From: Ensifer sesbaniae
GTDB taxonomy: Bacteria > Pseudomonadota > Alphaproteobacteria > Rhizobiales > Rhizobiaceae
Assembly: GCF_013283665.1 (NCBI RefSeq)
Contig: NZ_JABEKU010000001.1
Location: 2,719,594 to 2,783,593, forward strand
Length of the DNA: 64,000 nucleotides
Direction: 5' to 3'
Position numbers and translations under genes: made by a program. The notes under the pieces are model-generated. The model had not been told where the DNA came from. It saw only the letters and a list, made by a program, of their open reading frames with translations, and made no database searches. Shown one piece after another: positions 22,317 through 31,501 of the stretch (the first letter of the stretch is position 1; each line of letters begins with the position of its first letter).

Positions 22317-23780
22317 TCACAAGCCTCCCAATGCCTTGCGGACCTCCGCATGATCCGAGAAGGGCAGCGTCACCGAGCCGATCGTCTGGCCCTCCTCGTG
22401 TCCCTTGCCGGCTACGATCAGCGTGTCGCCGGTCTTCAGCATGCCGACCGCCGTGCGGATCGCCTGGGCACGATCGCCGATCTCGATCGCGCCCTTGGCC
22501 GCAACCATTATTTCGGCCCGGATGACCTCGGGGATCTCCGAGCGCGGATTGTCGTCGGTAACGATCGTCACGTCGGCAAGCCGCGTGGCGATCTCGCCCA
22601 TGATCGGACGTTTGCCCTTGTCGCGGTCGCCGCCGCAGCCGAAGACCACGACGACGCGGCCGGTCGTGAACGGGCGGACCGAGGCGAGCACGTTTTCCAG
22701 CGCATCCGGCTTGTGGGCATAGTCGACATAGGCAAGCGCGCCGTCCTTGGTCTGACCGACCAGTTCGAGGCGGCCGGAGGCGCCCTGCAGCTTCTCGAGC
22801 GCGGAGAAGGCGGCCTTGGCACCGATGCCGGTCGACATGGCGAGACCCGCCGCGACCAGCGCATTCGCCACCTGGAAGTCGCCGGCGAGCGGAATGTGGA
22901 TTTCGAAGATGTCGTCGCCGACATGCACTTCGGCCGATTGCTTGTGGCGGAAATGCTCGACGCGCTTCAGCGAGATGAAGTCGCCCTTGCGGCCGACGGT
23001 ACGCACGTCGAGCTTTGCCTGGCGGGCGGCGGCAATCGCCTGGTCCGACCATTGGTCGTCGGCAAAGATCACCGCCGGCGCGCCCTTCGGCAACAGGGCA
23101 TTGAACAGCCGCATCTTGGAATCCATGTAGTGCTCGACCGTCGGATGGTAGTCCATGTGGTCGCGGCCGAGATTGGTGAAGGCGGCGGCCGAAAGGCGCA
23201 CGCCGTCGAGACGGCTCTGGTCGAGGCCATGGCTGGAAGCTTCCATCGCCGCATGGGTGACGCCGGCATCGGCAAGTTCTGCGAGCAGCTTGTGGAGCGA
23301 CACCGGATCGGGCGTCGTCAGCGAGCCGTAATCGTTGCGGCCGGGGGCGACGACGCCGGTCGTGCCGATCATCGCGGCAGCGAAGCCCGAATGCGCCCAG
23401 ATCTGGCGGGTGAAGGAGGCGACCGAGGTCTTGCCGGCCGTGCCGGTCACGGCAACCATGGTTTCCGGCTGGCGGCCGTAGAAGGCCGCGGCGGCGCGCG
23501 CCAGGAACGCGCGGGGCTCCGAGAGCTTCAGCACCGGCACCGACGAGGCATCCACGTCCGAGTCCGCTTCCGTGACGACGGCGACCGCACCGCGCTTAAG
23601 CGCGTCGGCGATATAGGTGTTGCCGTTGGCCTTGCTGCCGGCAACCGCAACGAAGAGATCCCCTGGTTGAACCTGCCGACTATCGGCCGTCAGTCCGGCA
23701 ACGTCGATTTCGGCGGCAGCGCCGCCCAGTTGCGCCGAAAGTTCCGGGAAGTTCGATCCCGCCAGCTCTTTGATCTTCAT
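22317..23780 (-). CDS. murE: UDP-MurNAc-L-Ala-D-Glu--meso-DAP ligase MurE
   Basis: Adds meso-diaminopimelate to the stem peptide. The 487-residue protein has [16 protein letters not shown], the P-loop [47 protein letters not shown] and the specificity motif DNPR (TDDNPRSE) that marks DAP rather than lysine use. ATG 23780 ([15 protein letters not shown]) is preferred to an 11-residue extension; the ribosome site is weak (GAG). It lies 66 bases after ftsI and directly abuts murF. Confidence 0.96.
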   Translation of the reverse strand: MKIKELAGSNFPELSAQLGGAAAEIDVAGLTADSRQVQPGDLFVAVAGSKANGNTYIADALKRGAVAVVTEADSDVDASSVPVLKLSEPRAFLARAAAAFYGRQPETMVAVTGTAGKTSVASFTRQIWAHSGFAAAMIGTTGVVAPGRNDYGSLTTPDPVSLHKLLAELADAGVTHAAMEASSHGLDQSRLDGVRLSAAAFTNLGRDHMDYHPTVEHYMDSKMRLFNALLPKGAPAVIFADDQWSDQAIAAARQAKLDVRTVGRKGDFISLKRVEHFRHKQSAEVHVGDDIFEIHIPLAGDFQVANALVAAGLAMSTGIGAKAAFSALEKLQGASGRLELVGQTKDGALAYVDYAHKPDALENVLASVRPFTTGRVVVVFGCGGDRDKGKRPIMGEIATRLADVTIVTDDNPRSEIPEVIRAEIMVAAKGAIEIGDRAQAIRTAVGMLKTGDTLIVAGKGHEEGQTIGSVTLPFSDHAEVRKALGGL

Positions 23781-23846
23781 GAACGCACGTCTCGCATCGA
23801 TTTCGATCCGCAAGAATCGCGAATCGTCCGCTTTCTCATTTCATGT

Positions 23847-25595
23847 CTAATAAGACACAAGCAAGGCAGAACCGTCTTCTCCAAACTTTGGTTCGACACC
23901 GAGCAGCGGCGCAGAGCGGCTTATGATGTCACGAACCATGGGAGCTGCGTTCGAGCCCGCCGTGCGCCCGCCACCCTCGCCGGTCTTCGGCGCGTCGATG
24001 AAGGTGAGCACGATGTACTTCGGATTGTCGATCGGGAAGGCCGCGAGGAAGGCGTTGAAATTCTGGTCGCTGGCATAACGGCCATTGACCACCTTGTCGG
24101 CCGTGCCGGTCTTGCCGCCGACGTTGAAGCCCGGCACCAGCGCGCGCTTGCCGGAGCCGGCGATGCCGTTCCAGCGCAAGAGGAAGCGCATGTCGTCGCT
24201 GGTGCTCTTCTTGACCACGGTCGTGGCGAGCTCGTCGGCCTGCGCTTCCGTGCGCGGCAGGAAGGTCGGCGGGATCAGCTTGCCGCCATTGACGAGTGCC
24301 GCACCGGCAACCGCCGTCTGCAGCGGCGTCGTCGAGACGCCGTGCCCGAAGGAGATGGTGACCGAGTTGATTTTCTTCCATTCGCGCGGCTGGGTCGGGG
24401 ATTTCACCTCCGGCAGCTCGGTCGGCAGCTTCGAAAGCAGGCCGATGCGCGTCAGGAACTCCTTGTGGCCGGGGATGCCGACGAGGTCGGCGATTTTCGC
24501 GGTACCGATGTTCGACGAATACTGGAAGATTTCCGGAACGGTGAGCACGCGGCGCTTGCCATGGAAGTCCTTGATGGTGAAGCCGCCGATGCGGATCGGC
24601 GCCGAGGCGTCGAAGCTGTCGTTCAGGGTGACCTTGCCGGAATCGAGGCCCATGGCGATGGTGAAGGTCTTGAAGGTGGAGCCCATTTCGAACGTGCCGT
24701 TCGACATGCGGTTCATCCAGCCCTCTTCCGCCCCTTCAGCCGGCTTGTTCGGGTCGTAGTCGGGGACGGAGGCCATCGCCAGCACTTCGCCGGTGTTGAC
24801 GTCGAGCACGACGGCACCTGCGGCCAGCGCCTGAAAGTTCTTCATGCCGGCGTCGATGACGTCGCGCACGATGTTCTGCACGCGCACGTCGATCGAGAGC
24901 TTTACCGGCTCGAGCTTGGCGTCGCTGGTCATGCCGATCGCGGCAAGATCGGCGAGACCCTGGCTGTCGATATAGCGTTCCATGCCGGCAACGCCGCGGT
25001 TGTCGATGTTGACGTGGCCGAGGATATGCGCGGCGGTGTGGCCGCCGGGATAGAAGCGGCGCTTTTCCGGGCGGAAGCCGACGCCGGGAATGCCGAGCGC
25101 CAGAATGTCGCTCTGCTGCTTCGGCGTGAGCTGGCGGCGCAGCCACTGGAAGCGCGATTTCGACTTCAGCTTGTTGTAGATCTCGCGCGCGTTGATGTCA
25201 GGCAGAACCGTCGACAGGCGCTCGACCGCCTCGTCGGCATCGACGATCTTGTGCGGCTCGGCATAGAGCGAGACGGTGCGGATATCGGTCGCGAGGATCT
25301 CGCCGTTGCGGTCGAGAATATCGGGGCGCGAGGCCATCAGGTTGTCGGCGCGGCCGATGCTCGAAACCGTTTCAGGCGCTGCCATGCCGTATTGTACGAG
25401 GCGCCCGCCGATGACGGCATAGACGATGCCGAAACTGGCGATCACGATGGCGACGCGGTTCTTCGCCTGGTTCGTGGTCTTCTTGCGCGTCCCCTGGAAG
25501 GTGACGTTGAGGCCGCTTTCCGCGGGGCGGTTGTTGCCGCCTGCCGAGAAATGCGCCTTGCTCTTCAATACCATGATGCGGGAGAGAAACGACAT
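23847..25595 (-). CDS. ftsI: Septal transpeptidase FtsI / penicillin-binding protein 3
   Basis: Class B PBP that cross-links septal peptidoglycan, partner of FtsW. The 582-residue protein has a charged cytoplasmic head, one membrane anchor (VAIVIASFGIVYAVIGGRLV) and the PBP dimerisation region. The transpeptidase domain has SxxK as S306-T-F-K309, YSSN near 367 and KTGT near 494. Its start overlaps the ftsL stop by one base (TGATG). All catalytic motifs are intact. Confidence 0.97.
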   Translation of the reverse strand: MSFLSRIMVLKSKAHFSAGGNNRPAESGLNVTFQGTRKKTTNQAKNRVAIVIASFGIVYAVIGGRLVQYGMAAPETVSSIGRADNLMASRPDILDRNGEILATDIRTVSLYAEPHKIVDADEAVERLSTVLPDINAREIYNKLKSKSRFQWLRRQLTPKQQSDILALGIPGVGFRPEKRRFYPGGHTAAHILGHVNIDNRGVAGMERYIDSQGLADLAAIGMTSDAKLEPVKLSIDVRVQNIVRDVIDAGMKNFQALAAGAVVLDVNTGEVLAMASVPDYDPNKPAEGAEEGWMNRMSNGTFEMGSTFKTFTIAMGLDSGKVTLNDSFDASAPIRIGGFTIKDFHGKRRVLTVPEIFQYSSNIGTAKIADLVGIPGHKEFLTRIGLLSKLPTELPEVKSPTQPREWKKINSVTISFGHGVSTTPLQTAVAGAALVNGGKLIPPTFLPRTEAQADELATTVVKKSTSDDMRFLLRWNGIAGSGKRALVPGFNVGGKTGTADKVVNGRYASDQNFNAFLAAFPIDNPKYIVLTFIDAPKTGEGGGRTAGSNAAPMVRDIISRSAPLLGVEPKFGEDGSALLVSY

Positions 25596-25981
25596 CAGCG
25601 CGCCACCGAGCCAGTTGCCATGTTATCGGTCTTGTTGATGATGGCCGCGACGCCGTCCTTCGCAGCCTTTTCGTCTTCAGGCACCGGCAGATCCGCCTTC
25701 AGCATCGGCAGTTCCTGCGGCTGGGCGAGCTGCGTCGAAGGCGTCGGCGCCAGCTGCAGGTCGGCCCCGAAAGCGCCGACGAGACGCTCCAGGCGGTTCG
25801 GCTGCGTCAAGAGCGCCCAGTCGGCGCGAAGCAGGTCGATCGTGTCTTCCTCGAGCTTGATCGCCACGTCGAGCTTGCGGACTTCCTCAAGCTTGTTTTC
25901 GGCGCGGTGCTTGATCGTATAGGTCACCGTCGCAGCGGCCGTCATGACGACGATCAGAACGATATCGAGCGTTCGAAGCAT
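25595..25981 (-). CDS. ftsL: Cell division protein FtsL
   Basis: Small bitopic divisome protein. The 128-residue product has an N-terminal membrane segment (TLDIVLIVVMTAAATVTYTI) and then a charged coiled-coil-like stretch (RAENKLEEVRKLDVAIKLEEDTIDLLRADW), the FtsL arrangement. The RADWALLTQPNRLE segment resembles alphaproteobacterial FtsL. Assignment rests on this plus position between rsmH (6-base gap) and ftsI (1-base overlap), because FtsL sequences diverge strongly. Confidence 0.93.
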   Translation of the reverse strand: MLRTLDIVLIVVMTAAATVTYTIKHRAENKLEEVRKLDVAIKLEEDTIDLLRADWALLTQPNRLERLVGAFGADLQLAPTPSTQLAQPQELPMLKADLPVPEDEKAAKDGVAAIINKTDNMATGSVAR

Positions 25982-25987
25982 GTCTTG

Positions 25988-27013
25988 TCAGCCCCCCAAC
26001 CTTGCAAGGCTCGCCAGTTCCGGCAGATTGAAAATGGATAGATCGTTTCCCGGCGACGCGGCTTGCGTGCGGATCCCGGCGCGCAGCTTTGCGGAGCGGG
26101 CGCGCGGATTGAGGGACGCTTCTTCCTCGCTGGCCGCCACCATAGGCTTGCCAACTGGCGTGAAGGTTGCGGCGCGCGCGGAAACCATGGGCAGGTGGCG
26201 CGAGCCGCTGGCCTTGCCGGAACGATCCTGGAAGAAGGCCTTGACGATGCGGTCTTCGAGCGAATGGAAGGTCACGACGACAAGGCGACCGCCCGGCTTC
26301 AAGACCTTTTCGGCGGCAAACAGCGCCTGGGCCAGCTCTCCGAGCTCGTCATTGACGAAAATGCGCAGCGCCTGGAAGACGCGCGTGGCCGGATGGATCT
26401 TGTCTTTCGCCTTGCGCGGCGTCACCACCTCGATCAGGCCGGCGAGGTCGCGGGTCGTCTCGAAGGGCTGCTCGGCCCGGCGCTTCTCGATCGCGCGGGC
26501 AATGCGGCCCGCCTGCTTCTCTTCGCCGAGAAAGCCGAAGATGCGGATGAGGTCGGAGACCTTGGCGCGATTGACGACGTCGGCCGCCGAAACGCCGGAT
26601 GCCGACATGCGCATGTCGAGCGGCCCCCTTTTCTGGAAGGAGAAACCGCGCTCGGCTTCGTCGATCTGCATGGAGGACACGCCGATATCGAGCACGACGC
26701 CGTCGAGCCCTTCGGCCGGCGCATGGGCGGCAAGATCGGAGAACTGCGCATGAATGAGCTTCAGCCGGCCGGCCCACTCGGCAACCTGCTTCTCACCTGC
26801 AGCGATCGCCGTCGGGTCGCGGTCGAGCGCGATGACGTCGGCACCGGCCTTCAGGATTGCCGAGCTGTAGCCGCCGGCACCAAAGGTGCCGTCGAGGATG
26901 ACCTTGCCGGGCTGAGGCTCGAGCGCCGCAAGAACTTCCGGCAAGAGGACGGGAATGTGACGAACCGGTCCGCCTTCGGCTTCAGGAATACCTCCGCCTT
27001 GTTCCGTCACCAT
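25988..27013 (-). CDS. rsmH: 16S rRNA m4C1402 methyltransferase RsmH (MraW)
   Basis: Methylates N4 of C1402 in 16S rRNA using S-adenosylmethionine. The 341-residue protein has [15 protein letters not shown], the SAM site [56 protein letters not shown] and [11 protein letters not shown], all diagnostic. ATG 27013 follows GGAGAGG and lies 14 bases after the mraZ stop. The much longer open frame upstream overlaps mraZ in another frame and is not coding. Confidence 0.96.
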   Translation of the reverse strand: MVTEQGGGIPEAEGGPVRHIPVLLPEVLAALEPQPGKVILDGTFGAGGYSSAILKAGADVIALDRDPTAIAAGEKQVAEWAGRLKLIHAQFSDLAAHAPAEGLDGVVLDIGVSSMQIDEAERGFSFQKRGPLDMRMSASGVSAADVVNRAKVSDLIRIFGFLGEEKQAGRIARAIEKRRAEQPFETTRDLAGLIEVVTPRKAKDKIHPATRVFQALRIFVNDELGELAQALFAAEKVLKPGGRLVVVTFHSLEDRIVKAFFQDRSGKASGSRHLPMVSARAATFTPVGKPMVAASEEEASLNPRARSAKLRAGIRTQAASPGNDLSIFNLPELASLARLGG

Positions 27014-27027
27014 TCCGCCTCTCCATT

Positions 27028-27468
27028 CTAGTCTGGACGCAACCCTCGTGACTTGCGCCCTTCCCGGGCCACCGCCTGCGCCTTCATGAAGGCCTGCGGC
27101 TCCCAGAGCTGAAAATAATCGCCCCGCCCGACGAACATCACGTCGGTCGAGATTCCGGTGAAGTCGCGGATGAAATCCGTCACCATCAACCGGCCTTCCG
27201 GATCGAGCTTCACGAAGACGCCGCCGCCATGAACGAGCAGCGACATCTCGTTGGCCTCCGGGGAAAACGGGTCCTCGGCCGCCATCTGCTTCTCGAACCG
27301 ATCCAGGAGTTCCGGCCCACCGACACTGATCGCCGGAAAGACGAAATCCTGGAAACAGTATAACTCCCGCACACCCCCATCCGACAGCACGGAACGAAAC
27401 GCCGAGGGAACGGAGACCCGCCCCTTCGCATCGATCCGATTGGCAGCATGTGACAAGAAGCGGTTCAT
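27028..27468 (-). CDS. mraZ: Transcriptional regulator MraZ
   Basis: Ring-forming DNA-binding protein with two AbrB-like domains that represses its own dcw promoter in E. coli. The 146-residue protein has both DxxxR motifs, D13-AKG-R17 (with VSVP) and DPEGR (with LMVTDF), the conserved pair in this family. It is the first gene of the cluster. About 177-217 bases upstream lies an array of TGGG repeats with 10-base phasing overlapping a candidate promoter, which fits autoregulation. Confidence 0.97.
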   Translation of the reverse strand: MNRFLSHAANRIDAKGRVSVPSAFRSVLSDGGVRELYCFQDFVFPAISVGGPELLDRFEKQMAAEDPFSPEANEMSLLVHGGGVFVKLDPEGRLMVTDFIRDFTGISTDVMFVGRGDYFQLWEPQAFMKAQAVAREGRKSRGLRPD

Positions 27469-27644
27469 AACGCGAAACGGCCGCCCAAGACTGACGGGCC
27501 ACGATCATCGACCCGCGCAAACACGTCACCGCACACACAAGACACCCCCGCAGGACACTGGAATGTCCACCCACCCTCCGAAGCCGGAAGGCACTGGAAT
27601 CTTGCGATGTTGGGCTGCGAAGCAGCCCCTGCGCAGTGCCATTA

Positions 27645-27685
27645 TGGGATAGCATGGGACCATATGGGCGTCAATGGGATTGGGC
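27645..27685 (-). promoter_or_regulatory. mraZ promoter with array of MraZ boxes
   Basis: TGGG occurs at 27645, 27655, 27665 and 27675, exactly ten bases apart, with an extra TGGG at 27681. This is the TGGGN-N5 spacing described for E. coli MraZ sites. The TGGG strand is the plus strand, opposite to mraZ coding. Embedded in the array on the minus strand is TTGACG (27674-27669), 17 bases, then TATCCC (27651-27646). The boxes therefore overlap both promoter elements, as expected for a repressor site. Confidence 0.8.
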
Positions 27686-27731
27686 TCGTAAACAGCCATC
27701 GGACTGATCAAATATTGATAGGTTGTTAAGT

Positions 27732-27747
27732 TTAACGAAGGGTTACG
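27732..27747 (-). promoter_or_regulatory. Weak CtrA-like box upstream of the mraZ promoter
   Basis: TTAAC-GAAGGG-TTACG matches the CtrA consensus at 8 of 10 positions and lies about 60 bases upstream of the candidate -35. The neighbouring TTAAG at 27726 may extend it. Weaker than the copies near ddlB and parA. Confidence 0.25.
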
Positions 27748-28010
27748 AAGAGACCCCCACCGTCCGGGAATGCGACGGCAGAACGGCTTCAAATCGTTGA
27801 AAAATCAGAATGTGAGCAAGAGCGCAGCTATGTGCCCGCGCAGCGGCGCTTGCGCGCCATCGCAAAAGGGAAAAGCACAGCGGCAACGAAAGAACCGCGT
27901 GCATCGACGGCGTCGCCGGCGCGAAAAATGAGGCGTGTCTGACCCGATTTGCGAGCGCCGATCAGGGAGTTCAACGAGAGCACCCGCAGAGAAATCGTCA
28001 CGAAAGGACC

Positions 28011-28033
28011 CGCTGACGCGCAACCTGTCAGCG
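28011..28033 (-). terminator. Possible terminator hairpin of rnpB
   Basis: CGCTGAC (28011-28017) pairs with GTCAGCG (28027-28033), about 30 bases past the RNA 3' end. In the minus RNA it is followed by GGGTCCTTTCG, a poor T-run, so the assignment is tentative. Confidence 0.4.
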
Positions 28034-28062
28034 TTTGCCGCACACATCTGCAGCGGAGAGAA

Positions 28063-28466
28063 ATCGCCAGTTGGCCTGTAAGCCGGGTTCTGTATGGCCC
28101 CGCAACCCGAAGGCAACGGAACGTGGCAGCCATTCATCTGGGACTGCGCTTGCACGCAGCCTCTTGCAACCCACCCGGATGACTGGCCCGGAAACAGGCT
28201 GGGCGCTTGCGCGCCCGCGTCATCCCTATTCGGTCTTGCTCCCGGTGGGGTTTACCGTGCCGTCCATGTCGCCATGTCCGCGGTGGGCTCTTACCCCACC
28301 CTTTCACCCTTACTCCGCCAAGCGGAGCGGTTTGCTTTCTGTGGCACTTTCCCTGAGGTCACCCTCGCCGGACGTTATCCGGCACCGTGCTTCCGTGGAG
28401 CCCGGACTTTCCTCCCCCCGCGGCCTTTCGGCGCTTGCGGAGAGCGGCTGCCCGGCCAACTGGCAC
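28063..28466 (-). ncRNA. rnpB: RNase P RNA (type A)
   Basis: Catalytic RNA that trims the 5' leader from tRNA precursors. Conserved landmarks on the minus strand: the 5' segment GGAGGAAAGTCCGGGCTCC (plus 28397-28415) and the 3' segment ACAGAACCCGGCTTACAG (plus 28076-28093). Helix P1 pairs the ends: GCCAGTTGGCC at the 5' end (28464-28454) with GGCCAACTGGC at the 3' end (28076-28066). Length is about 400 nt, normal for alphaproteobacteria. Exact ends are uncertain by a few bases. Short open frames across this stretch should not be called as proteins. It lies upstream of the dcw cluster on the same strand. Confidence 0.96.
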
Positions 28467-28600
28467 GCGCTCCTTAACGCAAGCCCCCGCCCCGCGCCAG
28501 AAAAAACAGCGCGGTTTGCAGCGACCATGAGCAGGATAAGGAGGCTTACGCTCTATCTCCGCCCTTATGTGGGGATCGAACCGACCCCAATCATCCCCAA

Positions 28601-29791
28601 TCAGCGGAAAACGACGGAGAAATCCGCGTCGTATTCGGCCTCGTCGATCCGGCCGTCAAGCACGAGGGCCGCGCCGAGCCGGCCGATCTCGTCGGAGCTC
28701 TTGGCCGCCTGGCCGTTGCCGCCGGTGACAACGGCGATGCGACTCCCCTCGGCAAAGCCGATATAGGGCAGCCCATGCCGGGTGAACGAAGTGACGCAGG
28801 GCGAAAAATGGGTGGAAGCCGGCCGGAAGCCCGGCATCACCTCGGCCAGCAGCCCACGCAAGTGCTCTGCCGCTTCCGCACCGCCCGGCCCGCGGAACCA
28901 TTGCCGCACCGCCGGCTCGCCGTCGAGGATCCGGTCGGTCGGATCGCCGCCGATCTTGATGTAGTGTTTGCCGTCCGCATAGCCGACCGGCGGCAGCAGG
29001 TAGTAGCTTTTCTCCTGCTCCGGCGCCGCCCCGATGAGTGAGGGCATTCCCTCGAAATCGGGCAGGTCTTGGTTCGCCACCTCGGCAAAGAGCACGGTTC
29101 GCGCCTTGACGGTGAGGTCGATCGGCCGCGGCAAGAGCGCGGCGGAAATGGAGAAACCGCCGGCGGCAACGATCACCCGGCCGGCAGCGAAATGCCTCCC
29201 GTCGACCATCGTGACGACCACGCGGTCGCGGACCTCCGCTACGGCCGCAACCTCGCTGCGTACGATCCGGGCGCCCGCCTTCTCGGCGCATACCGTCTGC
29301 GCCGCGACCAGCGCCCGCGGGTTGATGTAACCCGCCCCGCGCCTCTCGTGGACGCCGGCGGTGCCTGGCGGAAAACGGAACCAGGGAAAGCGCTGCGACA
29401 GCGCTTCGCCATCATAGAGCGGCGCCTCGACGCCGAGCGCATCGCGCGCCTTTTCGACCTCTTCGATATAGTCGTAGGATGATCCGGGCGCCGGCCCGGC
29501 GATCAGGCAGCCGACTTCGTGGTAGAAGGCGATGCCGCTTTCGCCTTCGATTTCGCCGTAGCGCTCGATCGAACGCCTGGCGAGACGCGCCCAGACCGGA
29601 TCGTGGTCGATCGTGCGGGTGATGCGGGCATTGTCGTAGTGGCTGGAAAAGACGCCGGCATGGTTGGCCCAGTCCGCCGGCTCGTCCGGACCGATCAGCG
29701 CGACCCTGGCCCCCGAAAGCGCCAGGTGGCGGGCGGCCGCAGCGCCCATCATCCCCTTGCCGACGACAATGAAATCAAAGCTTTCCGACAT
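28601..29791 (-). CDS. FAD-dependent amine oxidase, sarcosine/N-methyltryptophan oxidase-like
   Basis: DAO-family flavoenzyme of 396 residues that probably oxidises an N-methylated or secondary amino compound; the substrate is not readable. The N-terminal Rossmann motif is IVVGKGMMGAAAARHLALSGARVALI. Mid-protein VIVAAGGFS and the C-terminal GGNGQAAKSSDEIG complete the fold. The segment FSPCVTSFTRHGLPYIG places a cysteine where monomeric sarcosine oxidases attach FAD covalently (CxxxxT), so a covalent flavin is plausible. ATG 29791 has GAGGAG five bases upstream. It stands alone between the SLT gene and rnpB. Confidence 0.85.
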   Translation of the reverse strand: MSESFDFIVVGKGMMGAAAARHLALSGARVALIGPDEPADWANHAGVFSSHYDNARITRTIDHDPVWARLARRSIERYGEIEGESGIAFYHEVGCLIAGPAPGSSYDYIEEVEKARDALGVEAPLYDGEALSQRFPWFRFPPGTAGVHERRGAGYINPRALVAAQTVCAEKAGARIVRSEVAAVAEVRDRVVVTMVDGRHFAAGRVIVAAGGFSISAALLPRPIDLTVKARTVLFAEVANQDLPDFEGMPSLIGAAPEQEKSYYLLPPVGYADGKHYIKIGGDPTDRILDGEPAVRQWFRGPGGAEAAEHLRGLLAEVMPGFRPASTHFSPCVTSFTRHGLPYIGFAEGSRIAVVTGGNGQAAKSSDEIGRLGAALVLDGRIDEAEYDADFSVVFR

Positions 29792-29984
29792 GCCGCTCCT
29801 CGCACCGTTTACTCGAGGGGAGATAGCACGCCGGCGCCGATATGGCACGATGGTTCTAGGGATTTCCGTGTGCGCCGGAACGCGAGACCTGTCCGGCTGG
29901 AGCATCCGCCATCACCGGGCGCGGCTGGCGGATGAAGCTCTTTGGCTGCGCGGCGAAGGCTCGCTGCGCCGGTCATGCCATCGG

Positions 29985-30512
29985 TCAGTTGATGATGTCC
30001 TGGACCTTGCCGCAATAGCGCTTGGAAACCGGGTTCATGCGCTTGGCACCGTGGCCGGCGTTGTATTTGAGGACCGTGCCGCATGTGGTGCCACCGGACA
30101 GCTCATGCGCCACGGCAAGATACTTCATGCCGAACTTGATGTTGGTTTCCGGATCGTAGAGGCCCTTGGAGGAACCGGAATAGCCCATCATGCGGGCGGT
30201 AGCGGGCTTGATCTGCATCAGACCGATTTCGCCGGCGCTGCCGCGCGCCTTGGGATTGAAGTTGCTCTCGACCTTGACGATCGCATGCGCCAAGTCGATC
30301 GGAACGCCGTACTGCTTGGCGTAGGTCTTGATCAGCCCCGTATAGTCAGCGCTCTGGAGGAGATCCGGCTTGGGATAGCCTGTGGTACGGGTGACGGACT
30401 GGATGGACGAGGTCTTGATGGTTTTGTCGACATTCCCCGCATACGACGTACCCATCCCGGCGAAGAACATGCCAAGGCATGCCGCCACCGCAGCAACAGA
30501 CGATATTCTCAT
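29985..30512 (-). CDS. Small secreted lytic transglycosylase (SLT domain)
   Basis: Periplasmic enzyme that cleaves glycan strands of peptidoglycan, or trims them for envelope machines. The 175-residue product has a Sec signal (MRISSVAAVAACLGMFFAGMG, ending TSYA-G). One SLT domain follows: IVKVESNFNPKARGSAGEIGLMQIKPATARMMG with the catalytic Glu in VES, then YDPETNIKFGMKYLA and CGTVLKYNAGHG. Two cysteines in the C-terminal part may form a disulphide. ATG 30512 is chosen because it gives a clean signal peptide; the ribosome site GGAG is rather far (about 12 bases). Confidence 0.92.
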   Translation of the reverse strand: MRISSVAAVAACLGMFFAGMGTSYAGNVDKTIKTSSIQSVTRTTGYPKPDLLQSADYTGLIKTYAKQYGVPIDLAHAIVKVESNFNPKARGSAGEIGLMQIKPATARMMGYSGSSKGLYDPETNIKFGMKYLAVAHELSGGTTCGTVLKYNAGHGAKRMNPVSKRYCGKVQDIIN

Positions 30513-30736
30513 GTAGTTTGAATTCTCCGGTCTGGGGAATGGACCGAAGCGCACCCCGCTTCGAGCCTCACTTCCCGATCGTTTCATTCACAGGAAGTGA
30601 GCGTTGCGCCCTGATGCTCCTGCAGTTCCAATGGAGCGGGAAATGAATGCCGCATCATGGTAAACATGTGGCAAAGCTAAAAATTTGTGCCCCGAATTTC
30701 TGCAGAAGCGCCGTTACGACGAAAAAATCTTCCGCG

Positions 30737-31501
30737 TCAGGCGGTGAATTGCGGTAGGCCGGAGAGCAGGCGGTGCAGCGTATCGATGGTTGAGATATCG
30801 GCGATGCCATCGACCCCTTGTTGTCGGAAGTGCCGCTGGAAAGCGGCGACGGCGCCTTCGGTCTTCTCACAGAATTCGCCAGTCACATCAACGCCATAGC
30901 CATAGAGCGACAGCATCGACTGGATGGCCTCCACCGGCTGGCCCCGGTCGCCACGCTGAAAAAACCGCCCGCCGCCGATCGGGGCCGGTTCCACCCAGTG
31001 GCCGACCCCCTCGCGATGAAGAATGTGCCACGGAAATTTTTCTCCCGGATCGACCTTGCGAATGGGGGCGATATCGCTGTGTGCGAGCACTCTTTCCGGC
31101 GCGATCGACCAGCGTTGGCCACAGTCGCGACACAATTCTACAACCGCCGCGATCTGCTTCTCCGGAAAGTCCGGCAACCCACCCGGGTGACCGGGGTTGG
31201 CGATCTCTATCCCGATCGAGCAGGAGTTGATGTCGGTCTCGCCCTTCCAATAGCTCTTGCCGGCATGCCAGGCACGGCGTGCCTCCGGCACGAGCTGATC
31301 GACGCGCCCATCCTCGTGGACGAAATAGTGGCTGGAGACTTGGCTCTCCTCGCGGCAGAGCCATTCGAGCGCCGAGGCTCCCGTCGGCATGCCGGTATAA
31401 TGCAGAACGATCATATCCGGGGCGCGCTGGCCGACGCGGTCGCCGAAATTGGGCGATGGCATGAAGCGTGCACCCGGATAATCGCAGTATTTCGAGGTCA
31501 T
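30737..31501 (-). CDS. AmpD-like N-acetylmuramoyl-L-alanine amidase with peptidoglycan-binding tail
   Basis: Zinc amidase that removes stem peptides from (anhydro)muropeptides. The 254-residue protein has an amidase_2 domain: His34 in IVLHYTGM, WHAGKSYW, the ENSxSIGIEIAN-like NSCSIGIEIANPGH, and AHSDIAPIRKVDPG supplying the second His and the Asp ligand. A C-terminal PG_binding_1 domain (about 185-245, GQPVEAIQSMLSLYGYGV to GVDGIADISTIDTL) follows. No signal peptide is visible, so it may act in cytoplasmic muropeptide recycling like AmpD. Its start overlaps the DjlA-like gene stop by four bases. Confidence 0.93.
   Translation of the reverse strand: MTSKYCDYPGARFMPSPNFGDRVGQRAPDMIVLHYTGMPTGASALEWLCREESQVSSHYFVHEDGRVDQLVPEARRAWHAGKSYWKGETDINSCSIGIEIANPGHPGGLPDFPEKQIAAVVELCRDCGQRWSIAPERVLAHSDIAPIRKVDPGEKFPWHILHREGVGHWVEPAPIGGGRFFQRGDRGQPVEAIQSMLSLYGYGVDVTGEFCEKTEGAVAAFQRHFRQQGVDGIADISTIDTLHRLLSGLPQFTA

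Larger units (their letters stand above)
27469..28010. other. Intergenic region between mraZ and rnpB
   Basis: About 540 bases with no credible gene. The mraZ-proximal part is the predicted mRNA leader (about 170 nt), with a GGGCTGC/GCAGCCC hairpin at 27612-27628 that has a UUC loop in the minus RNA. Next is the promoter with MraZ boxes (27645-27685), then an AT-rich stretch 27700-27750 with a weak CtrA-like TTAAC-N6-TTACG. The segment 27750-28010 is GC-rich and I recognise nothing in it. Confidence 0.6.

Noticed and set aside
22179-25922. 1247-codon plus-strand open frame across murE and ftsI
   Set aside because: Antisense to two essential genes with all motifs; no family features in its translation.
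25988-27655. Apparent 555-residue RsmH with an N-terminal extension
   Set aside because: The extension is an out-of-frame reading of mraZ and the promoter region; RsmH begins at 27013.
28555-28600. tRNA-like T-arm (GGTTCGATCCCCA on the minus strand) near the oxidase gene end
   Set aside because: The T stem would enclose a 10-base loop and no D arm, anticodon arm or acceptor stem can be drawn around it.
28035-28766. Several open frames across the RNase P RNA gene
   Set aside because: The stretch has all RNase P RNA landmarks; protein frames there are accidental.
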